Made by a program: the position numbers and the translations under genes. A stretch of 64,000 nucleotides of DNA from Marthasterias glacialis (Eukaryota; Echinodermata; Asteroidea; Forcipulatida; Asteriidae), in contig OU452222.1 in the NCBI GenBank assembly GCA_911728455.2, positions 23,448,090 through 23,512,089 of the forward strand. The letters are read 5' to 3'. Each line of letters opens with the position of its first letter. Within the stretch, counting starts at the first letter, position 1. Of this stretch, positions 24,915 through 36,500 are shown piece after piece. The notes under the pieces were generated by a model. It was not told the origin of the DNA. It saw nothing but the letters and a program-made list of their open reading frames with translations, and did not search any database.

Positions 24915-27500
24915 GCATAATTATGGACAATACAATTCATCCGTGACAAAAAATGCAATAATGTTGTTGTTTTTGTTGCTGTTGGTGATGTTGTTGTTGC
25001 TGTTGATGTTGCTGTTGCTGTCCATGTGGGGCTGCTGTTATTGTTGCAGCTGTTGATGCTAATGTTGCTGTTGCTGTTGCTGTTGATTTTGCTGTTGCTG
25101 TTGTTGCTGTTGCCGGTGCTGTTTCTGTGGCTGTTTGTTTCTGTTGCTGTTGTTGTTGATGTTGCTGTTGCTGAAGGTGTTGCTGCTGCTGTTGTTGTTA
25201 CTGCTTGTTGCTGTTGCTGTTGATATTGCTGTTGCTTTGCTGTTGCTGTCGCCATTGTTGCTGTTGCTGTGGATGTGGTTCATGCTGTGAATGTGGTTGA
25301 TGGCTATTGTAGTTGATGTTGTTGTTGTTGTTGTTGTTTTTTTTGTTTTTTTTTTGCTTTTTTTTTTTTGGGGGGGGCGGTGGTAGTAACTTATTTATTT
25401 GTCCTTGAATGATATATCCTTTTTTCTTCTTCGTTATTTTGCCTTGAATCTATACAGCTTCGTTTATTCACGATACTCATCAATTGAACGTTGCTACTAA
25501 GAAGATCAGAGAACATTTCCTCAGTATCACTCTCCGCGGCTATATCCATGCTGTTTTGTTTGCTCACTTTATATTCGCCAATTACCCAAGTCAAAAATTA
25601 CAAAACTGTGATTATAATAGTCAGACACGAACCCTACCATTATCATGTGAAGCGACCTTTACAGTTTCATGTATTTCAATTCAACAGTTTACGGGTGTCA
25701 CTGAATTGAACAGCGCCATCATTCATCAATCGATTGTACAATATTTACAAGAAAATGATCAAAGCGAACTCATAACTAATCAATGATGGCAAACAAAAAT
25801 GGTAAAGCTACAGTTTACAAATTTGCAACGAGAAAATATGGCACATTAATTAGACCAAAGAAAAATATCGAGAGTGTAAAATACTCTATTTAGCATATAT
25901 TTATTTGTTTGTTTAAATATTAACTATTACCTTTTCTTACGCTTCCCCACATGATGCTAAACATTGTTGGACTGTGTTATATTTATTCTAGAGGTAACTA
26001 CGGTGGGTCAAGGCCCTTCCTCTCAGGACCACCTTGTACGAAATGCGGTTCGGGTAATGGTCAGTGCTACAATAACCAGTGCCGTAAGTAATTCATTGGA
26101 AGATAAAACTGTGTAGTGAATCTTTGTTGGATCTCAGTCAGAATGTTAGTTTAATTTTGGGAATTCACAAAACAGTGCGCCACCCAGAGGTGACCTCTTT
26201 GATCATGGGAGAAAGTCCAACGTCCTTCGCATCGCAAATGCAGAGTACTTGTCGTCAAATAAAGAACTAATTTTCATACAGTGTATATATTTTTTTTAAT
26301 CGGAAACATCGACGGCGCATACTCTTGTAGGTGCACAGTAATGGGGATGACCTCTATGACCCAGATGGTCTTCAGCTGTTTCACGCGTGTGATCTGAGAT
26401 GCACATGCCTTTGGTGCCGGATGACGTGAATACATGACTGGAAACGGAAGCCTGGTAGAGACGTCGTTATGTAATTTCGGACCATAAGAGGAAAGGTCGC
26501 CTGGTCATTCAACTGCGGAGCGTACACAGACCACGCACACGCCGTCTAACGCTTTGTTTCACCCACCCACACCTGGACAAAAAAGGGTCTTGAATATATT
26601 GGCACTTTGTTGCCATTTAGAGGCGGTTTTTGTGTAATCCCGAGATAGACCTTTGTCCTTTTGTGCCAAGAAGGGGATTAGGCCAAGAAGAGGCTTGCAC
26701 CATTGTTCATTTATTGCATCTCGGCTCATTGGAGTTAAGTCAGAGTAAGCCAGCAATCGAGTCATGGTTCCGTGTTTAGTTCCACTCGTATGCCGAAGGT
26801 AACAGCCGATGTTTTGCAATTCATGCTGCGTGAATTTGACATTTTCTCGGTCGAGAAACAAAACGGACGATCCAATAAAGATACTTTTGTTCTTTTGGCA
26901 TTGTCAAGTAAGGGTTTCGTTGAGCCAGCGGTCCCCTCAAAGAAAAAAAGGACGGGGAAAAAAAAAAAAAAATCCCGGCGGGAATTGGGTTTTAAAGCCC
27001 CAGCTCAACATTGGTAAGATGGGAAAACGTAAATGTTCACAGATTTAATGGTAAATTAACTTTCCTTAAATGTATTTTTGCCTGAAGTCTTATCGTTGTT
27101 TAAATAATAAATTAAAGAAGATCAACAATTAATATTTGTCTCATGTGAGGCCAAAACTCTGCCCAAAAATGCTTACAAAAAATAATGCTGAATGCATTTT
27201 TGCAGTTTTTGCGCAAATGAAACAACGAAGTGAGCTGACATTGTCACAGGTTGGTTTTATTACAGGTATTTTAATTTGTGCAAAGAATGAAAGTATTTAC
27301 AGTCAGTTTACCAATGTTGAGCTGGGGCTTTAAATTGTATTTACAGCAACTATTTCTTAATTACTGTGATCAAGTTTGTTTTAATTTGGCTTTAAGCTCC
27401 GCTTTAGAGAACTAACAGTCTTATCTCAGTCGCCTCCAAGAAAAACAGATGAACAAAATAATAAAAAGAGGCTTGGGGTAAATGCACTATATTTTTTTTA

Positions 27501-27531
<31 letters not shown>

Positions 27532-30500
27532 TTTTTTTATTTTATTTATATATACTGTTTTCCATCAAAAAGATCGTTTTTAAAATGTATATTTCACTTT
27601 CAGTGTTGTTCGTGCTTGTATTGTGTGGGATTGCCTTATTAATATTTATCCAACATTTTTTTTATTCTAGTTTCCATGTAAATGAACCTTTATATTTTTA
27701 TAATATGTCTAGCATTCCACGATTCGGCCTTCGGGCTGCAATGGATGTTTTGTTGTTGTTTTGTTTTGATGCATTCTAAAAGAATAAACCATTAATGAAA
27801 TGAAATACATTTCACAATATTAACATGCCAAACTTTTTTTTTGTATCCTTTTGTTGACAGGGTTGTGTTCAACACACAGCGAAGAGTGCGGTAAGACAAA
27901 GCTTAGCAATAATTATAAAATTTGATTGGAGAGAGATAAAAAGAAAAAAAAAAACTTGTTAGCACTTTAAATAAATCACAAATCAACTTTCTTTCTACGT
28001 TTTGTTCACTTTTCGGAACACAGTTTTACTTTGTAAATTTTATTTTGACAAGTATTTCTATCTGCACTTTATCCTGTTGTATTGTGCCTTCAAAACACCA
28101 GCTTAGAAAACATATCAATCACTGTGAAATGTTAACTGGTAAGAGGCTGCCTGGTTGTAACAATCAGCCTGTCAGACAGAATCAGTTCCCAGCAGTAAAC
28201 CACCACGAATTGCTTAGATGAACTTTGTTATAAGCGACCTGCTAAGCATGACCGCCTCGCTTCTAAACCTCCCATGATACTATCATGGTATCAAAACTGA
28301 ACATCCACTCTATAAGCGAGGCGGATTGCTTTACCATGGTACATGACTGTCCGAGTTATAAACTACACGTGACCTCCGTCTTACAAGCTACAGTGGCTAC
28401 GCCGGGTGGGTGCCCCGCAGCGCATTTTGGAGTTGAATGTCTCATTCCCTAAATTTTACTGGGCAACAGAGGGCGCAATTACTTTTGCGCGTAGCCAATC
28501 AAATCACGTGCTGATGACTGTGCGCCACGAATACATTCAAAAGAAAGCACGAACGTGACAAACATTAGAGCCGTAGGTACGTACACCAAATTTAAATAAT
28601 TGCTTTAATGATCAAGGAATATAAATAAGTTATACATCACTATTCATGAATCAAGTGAACAAGTTGCCCATAAGCAAATTGTTTGACTACACGCTTTGAA
28701 ATTGTGATGTCTAGTATACGGACTCTGTCAAGGTCATTGGTAAAGCATTGGGATCGCGAAAACGCAGATCACTTACTAAAGCAATACAACTACATCCATG
28801 GAAATGTTGTGCAATGACGTGATTTTTGGAAGAGATCAGCTTGAATATATACTAAGTGGACAAATTGTGTGGGCTTGTTCCCGCTCTTCACATTTCAACT
28901 CGCAATGTCGCGATGATGATTGTGACCATTCAATTGTACATGCCTCTCCTACTTATGCCAATAGGTGGCGCTTTAAAACCCTTGTGTCAACCACAAGGTG
29001 ATAAAATTCAGCAGGTACTACCAAATAATAATGGCCATAACTTTTTTTCAATGGGCCAAAAAAGCCAAGATTCCATGTGATCCTCACCCCTGGTATACCC
29101 CACAAGCCTGTAGACTTTCATTGGCCAGACCCTAACCGCTGCAGAGTAAGGAGTGTTGACAGCCAGCAGCCACCTGTCTCTGTATACAGTAATTGATTGA
29201 CCCCTGAGCTAAGGATCCTTGGCACAGGGCGGTATGCACTTTGTGAAAACAACTTGCGCTGCACACTGATTGTAAGTAACACAAGTCTAAGTCTTGGCTG
29301 GCACTCCAATTCACACCCCCATGGTCATTGTAATAGCTTTGGGCTTGCGGGGGAGGGTTATTGACCTGAAAGACCTGGTGTTGATAAAAAAAATCAGCTG
29401 GTGGCTAAACGGAGTAATTTTTTCAGTGGGGCGGAGCCCAGGGGAATGAGACATTTCAACTCAATAGTGTGGATGAATTAATTCCCGACCATGATGTACA
29501 GGGATGACTTCTAACCACTCTAACTCGAATCCAGTGCATTGGACCACTCGACCACGACACACGCTATCAATGAGAAACACATCATTGTTGGTAAAGTGTT
29601 ATATCCGGGGGGTCCTTTGCCTAGTAAATAACAAGGAACGAACTCACCATGTTCAACTGTCAACTCGTGTCGTGGGGGCAGACATCTTAGAACCCTTTAT
29701 TAACAAGTAACGTGTAGTTCGTGTCATAACACAATAACAAGTAGTTCACTCAATACAGCAAAAAGTAGCCCTGCATAATTATTAAAACCATTTCATTGTT
29801 GTAAACAGTTTGTAGACATATGTGTCAGAACTGCGGCACTTTGGATATGGCTTCGTGCACGTGCAGCTGCCCGTATGGATATCATGGGAGCGATTGCAGT
29901 GGTAAGTATTCAATCTAGGATGAGTTGATATCATCGACAGACACGTTTTCCCCACTCTAACCGATAATCTAGACTGATGATGATATGGTTGTTGTTGTTT
30001 TTTTCACCTAAAACTCCAAAGTTGCAAAGATTGAATTTTGATGCAGACCAATCGTAAAACTGAACAGTCACAAAGAGGATGCCAAGCTTCCGCAAAGAAT
30101 ATTATTGATAATTAAATAAGAATGGGCATTTTGTATCAAAGTACCTTAAACTATTATCACTGTTCATTAAGCCTTAAATAGTTCCAAAACCGTTTCAGCT
30201 CCTCTGGAATGTGCAGCACCGACAGCCAGGCTGCTTATCATTCACATCAACATTATCTGCCCTCGCAAGTATACCCATTTACTACCGGGTGTTGAAAAGC
30301 AATTATGGTTAAGTGTCTTTCTTGAGGGTATAAGTGTCATGACCGGGATTCGAACCAACACCACGATGACTCAGCCATCTGAACTTGCGTCTGATGCGCT
30401 GTAGAACATTCGTCCACGACACGCTACGCAAATAACACCATTCAGATGACAAACTATATAAAAACTTAATGTCGCTGTCACCAAACAGATCGAGGAAACT

Positions 30501-33500
30501 TTCCTTTTAAACAATCAGACAAAATTGATTGAAATATAATTCTTACTCCTAGAAAAAAAAACCTTTTGATGTAAATTCTCATTTTTTGCCTTGGAATCAC
30601 AGAGGACTGTGTAGATACCAATGACAAATGTGGGAACGGTTGGCCTTATTCCTGGTGTACTGACGAGTACCCATACGTTCTGGCGGCTTGTCCGGGACAC
30701 TGTGATTTATGTATTCGTGAGTATATCATTACATTTTGTCTATATTACCCATTCAAGTTTTCAGTCTTAAAAATAAATAAATAAATAAATAAACACAATA
30801 ACGAATAAAAATTAACAACCACACAATCAGTTGTTAATTGTTAAAGTCTAAGATGATCGGTTTGTAATAACTTTCATTTAAAATAGTGTTAGTTGTTTAC
30901 TCTTCCCCCCAAATAATTAAATTAATTAGATACATAAACCTAGAAAATCATAACATAAATACAATAACATAACTAAATGAATAAAACATAAGAACCACAG
31001 CGATAAAGCATTGTGTCTGTTATATCGTTGCGTTTCAAAATCGCAATCGGGATCGTAAACCTTTGGAAAGAATCGAATCTCATTTAACCGTATCTTTCGA
31101 ACCGCTTTTTAAGGCGAATTTCGATACAATAGCAGTTCGAACTTATTTTGACTGCCTGTATGTTGCTTTCTTGTATAAATTGCCAAATAAAATATAAAAC
31201 GACAATAACAGAACAATGAAAGAATAGATCGTTTTACTTGTTTCATATCACGTAAATCTGGTTCACACACGCCCTCACGTGTTCAAACATGCTGCGAATT
31301 CGATTTAATTCAATAAGTATTATTCGATCGGCGGTTTCCTGTTAAGGGGAACTTCAAATTGCGGAGGGGGGATGATAGATTAATGGTGTCCTAGCGTCTT
31401 GCTTCCCGAATAGTATGACGTATTTAGTGAAGCTGTTATTAAAAGCGTGCATATTTACACAAAGCGAGTCTATTTCTTGGATGAAATAATAGCAGGCACC
31501 ATGAAATTACAACCAGCGGCGTAACTGAAGGGGTGCACGGGGGGCACACTCCCCAATTGATGTCCGTCCCCCGGGTGCCCCCTCCCCCATTTGAAATTTT
31601 GACTTTTGAGAATAAAAATTCTTTTACGTAAGCAAACTGGTAGTAATTTCAATGTTTTTTTACAGGCAAACAGTGTATTTATAAACAATTGTTGCTTTTA
31701 CCTCCACGTCAGATTATCTCAGCAAACGGCATAACATTTCGTGTCTTTCTTTTGCTTGTCCCCACAGCCTTCAAGGATCCAAACTTCGTGTGTGGTATGT
31801 ATACATTTTTTTTTTTTTTTTTCAAATCGAAATTATATTCATGTCAGCAGCTCATAACGCCAAATGTGCGGCGTTTACCCAAAAATATATAATTTATGTT
31901 GTCGTCGCATATGTACCAAGAGTGATACAGTAATGTACCTTCATGTCACCAGTCCTCCACGATAAAAATGCTGGTTTTGCGAGAATAACAACTAAACCAT
32001 GAACTTTAAAAAAAAAATAATAAAGGTTTAATAGGAGCCTTTTGAAGACACTAGGTGGCAGCAGACTTATCAGGTAAATCCATTGTTCTCGGAAATTTGA
32101 GCATGGTCAGAACTACGTAAACAATGGAAATTACCGGGTAAGTCTGCTGCCACCTAGCGTTCTAAAGTCTCCCCTTGCTTGAAAAGAAAGTTTTCAACAT
32201 AACAAAATTTCAATTGCAAACACTTATAGATGAAAAACTAAATAGCAATAAATGAGAGAATATCGGCACATTGGGATAAACCTTCTGTGATTTAATTTTA
32301 CTTTTAGTAATCCTTTATTCTCCGATGCATTTGTAACTAATCAACAAGAGTGTAACCCTAACAAAGACTTCCTTTTTCAAACAAAAGTATCTAACCAAGA
32401 GATTGTTTCTATTTTAATATAAGTTGCCCCGACAGCAGGTTCAACAACAGCAGTTCCTCCAACAACAGCTCCACCTACGGCCGTTCCACCTACAACAGTT
32501 CCCCCAACTTCAGTTCCATCTACAACAGTTTCCCCTACTGTAGTTCCCCCTACTTCAGTTCCACCAACAGCAGTTCCACCTGTAACAGTTCCCCCTACTA
32601 CGACGTCCGCAACAACCACTGTACCAACTACGACGTTGTCACCGTCTTGCCCATCTCTAGTTTGCGAAAACGGTGGTACCCTTCAGCTGGCAGTCTGCAA
32701 ATGCATTTGTAAAGCAGCGTACCAGGGGAGAGCTTGTCAACGTAAGATTGGCTTGACTATAAGGGGGATGGCACGGGGGAACAGAACGGAGGGAACGGGG
32801 GGGGGGGTGACACGGGGAAACGGAGGGAACGTGTCCGTGCCCCCATTCCTTTTGAAACCTGAAAATTTGAATTAAAAGTTACCAGTATGTAAAAGTTACA
32901 CTTATTTTTTTATGTAGTAATTTCATTTTTTTTTTAAACTTGCGTTCTATTTTACGCGACGCATTCGTTTTTTATCTCCATGTCAGATTATTGTGTAAAA
33001 AAAAATGATATAACAAGAGCGCTGAAAAGCAGCTTGTTGAAGAAAAGTGTACCCTAAAATTCTGCTGAACAGAATTTGGCCGCCTAGTTTATCTTCCATT
33101 CACAATGTAACCGGGTCGAGGCTAATAGGCCAACGTAGTCTAATCTGTGTGTAACAGAAACCATTGCAATTGCACACGAGGAAACACGACGCTTCAGATG
33201 GCGGGGGCGCATCAGAGCTTCGTGGCGACCGTTTAGTTCTGTCGGTGATTTTGAGCTCGTGTTTTGAGCCGGTCAGAGCAAAATGGCTGACTGTTTGAAG
33301 CATGAGCCAATGTTCTGAAAAATCTTGTTGAAATGGCCGTGTTTGAATTATCGGTTTGGGCTATATTATGTGCCTACTTCAGCACCATCACGATAGTGGT
33401 ATAAAGACATATACTCCTTGAATTGTTTTTTTTTACTTGGGGCCATGGGGACTGGAGTTGAGTTTTTTAAAAGCATCCTGTCACACGAAACAATTTTAGC

Positions 33501-36500
33501 AGTCTATTTTGACTGGTCAAGAAACCTCACTACAACCCAACGGTCGTGTTTCCTTCGTGTTCGTTTCCTATTGCTACACGCCAAACCAGGGCTGGATCTT
33601 GGACACGTCCACAAATTCATGATTGAATCGTGCCCGCCAAAATTGACTAGCGCCCTCGCTTTTCTGTCAAGTAATGTATTGGATGGACGGTACACTTTCA
33701 AAACGAATACAATGTTCCCTGGTTTGGGTTTTTTGACAGATTTGCGTGCAGAAGCACGGAGCGGTGTTCGGGTGGTTCTGGTTGCTGATATTGCTTATGT
33801 AAGTTTGTTATTTCATTATGTCATTACATTTTATATAATTTTAATTAGAAAGCTTTCTTGGTATCAAGATGACGTTGTTATTTTCATTCCACATTCTGTG
33901 CCAATGAAATTGTTCATGGAATGACTGAAACACAAAGCTGAACAAGAACGAAATCATGTGTGTACGAAAACGAAATTGAAGTAGCTGAATGAATTCTACT
34001 TCATGCATAGGCATTCAAGACTACATGTTCACCATTCTGCAGCTGAATTTCTGCTACCTATTTACATTAGATGCAATTGATTGGTTGAACAGGCTTTTGC
34101 CGCTGGCGTTTCCATAAAGTGAATGATCTTTGCGACCTATGAATCTGAATGATCTTATTTGACCATTGAATCTTGAACTGTAGAAATTGAATTATTCCTT
34201 TTGACTTTTTAATGCTGAAGCGACGGAGCATTCATTTTCAAATAAAATTGAATGAGCCAGGTGTTGAATTGAATGATTTTTTTGTGTGTGTGTCCGGAAG
34301 ACCTATAGTATCAGCATTTTTTCTTCTTCTTTTATTGAAAGAAAAGAAAGATTGTAAGTTTTTGTTTTGTGCTATTTGTAGTGGGAGGATATCAAAGCCG
34401 GTTTACTTGATGCGGTTGCTGAGGTCTTGACGTCTTATTGCAACGGAAATGCCTTTCAAACCTGCTGCCCGGGAAAGGTGACCAAACGCACGTAAGAAAT
34501 AAAATTATGGAAAACATTTTTCTTCTTAAAATTGTGGGGATTTTTTTTTTTTACACGTGATGAAGTATTGTTTTGCTGTATTTCGAAGTGTCCATAGTGG
34601 AAGATACGTGTACACGGTACGTAGATATTGAGTATAATCAAAGATACTAGGAAAACAAGATAGGACACTTGTGCCGCTTTACACGGTAGCAGAATGTTAG
34701 GCCTTTTTACCTATCTACCGCATGATGGCGCCCTTCCCCGTGTGTTAATTTTGCTGGGATAATTGGCACAATTTATTGCCGAACACCAAATTTACGATCT
34801 GCCTTCGATTTGTTTAGTTTGTGGGAACGTTTTACCTATTTTTCTATTTAGTAGGCCCTGCTTATCACACAAACGATCTTTGGTTTTACCTACCTAACAA
34901 CAGCGGGCGCATCAATTTTGCGTTTCATGTTTCTACACAGAGTGCCCTTTATTGTTTTTCTAGTATCTTTGGTAAAGGTGCGTTGTATAAAACTTGACTA
35001 GTTTGGTTCCCTGACCAAGGGTTCCCTGTCGACTCTTGTTAAACATATTAGGTCAGGCATCATCCAAAACTAAACATAAAACATGACGCAACATAATCAA
35101 TATTCATTACTTGTCACCAACGGTGGACGATGTCGTTGGATTAAAAAAAAACCGGAGCGCCGATGACGAGCTTTTGTGTACTTTCAAAAAGCCTTGGATA
35201 ATCAGTTTGTAAAAATGTTACAAATAAGTATAAATATAGTGTTGAATTTGTTGGGGAAAAAAAGAAAAAGAAAAACGATAGTGGGATGTGTCTGCAAAAC
35301 TTTTGAATTTTTATCAACAAAAGAAATGTCCGACCATCAACGACACTGTCTGAATGTTGACGACGACGAGTTCGGAGCATTTGAGATATTTTCGGAAAAG
35401 GAGGAACTCCTCTTTTTTTATCACGTGACATTTGGGTGATACCTGACCCTAAAATCGACAGAGAAAAGTCGGAGATTTTGGGGTCTGGGAACCAGACTAA
35501 AACCTGACAAGGCATGAACACAGTCTAGTATACATAAGGCGCTGCATGGTTCTTAAAAGGACCCGGATGTATATAATTTCTGAAGACGACACCGTACTGA
35601 ACGAAACTTAAGTTAGAATCTCTAATAAAACGTATTTTTCTTGTTTTACCCGACTTTTCGGCCTCCAAGTGAAAATCGACAACACAAACCCCGATAGATT
35701 AAAGAAGCTGAACACTGTTATGCACATTTGTCTTGTAGCTCTGGCAGGTTGGCCTTCGTGTCTTCGGCCCATTTGTCAATAGCAAGGGGTTACCCAGAAA
35801 TCCACCCCAACATTAACAGTCAGCCCGCCTTCGTGACGATGCTCCTAGCAACTCCCCCTGATACGTCTGATCTCTGCAATGATGGTACCACATCGCGGAA
35901 ACGTAGAGACACCGAACTGCATCACGTGATCCATCGGAGGGAGGCCCTCGATGGTATTACTGCCCTCTTTGAGCGTATTTTTACAATTATACTAATTCTT
36001 TCATTACTTCTGTATTTTTTTTTCATTTCATCTATCACCTCGTTTGAGTTTGTAATCCATGAATCAAAATGAGCGAGGGTAAGAGCGTCATGTAGAGTTT
36101 TATGATTCAGCCGTTTTGCCAATTCGAATTCGAAATTGTCACAGAATGTAAAACAACAAATAAACAAACAAACAACCCAACAAACAAACAAACAAACAAA
36201 CAAACAAACAAATGCAACAATAAAAACAAACAACAACAACAACAACAACAAACAACAACAACAATTTGTGAAAACCTTTTTGGTAAATTTTGCATATTGG
36301 CTGGTTTTAGATGTGTTTATTGAAAGGGTTTAATTAAATAACGTCATAGGACACCGGTAATGTTTAAAGTTGCATTGTGCGCATTTAGACCATTTTCTCG
36401 GAAAGTGACGAATTTCATATGAAAATCAGGTTTGTGTTAAAATACGAAACAATTTTGAAATCCTTTTTGTTTGAAAACCAATGTTTCTAGATGACGGTCT

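Noticed and set aside
24845-25283. Gln/Ala/Ser/Asn-rich frame on the minus strand
   Set aside because: Trinucleotide repeat plus poly-T; no splice or domain support.
28432-29462. About 1-kb element with 20-bp inverted ends
   Set aside because: Only one imperfect inverted pair, no second copy and no target duplication; mentioned in the intron note only.
32377-32619. Minus-strand Gly/Thr/Val repeat frame
   Set aside because: Antisense of the Thr/Pro mucin-like exon 9 of the CAP gene.
33418-33924. 168-codon frame
   Set aside because: It overlaps the true exon 10 in a different frame, begins without an ATG and has no domain.
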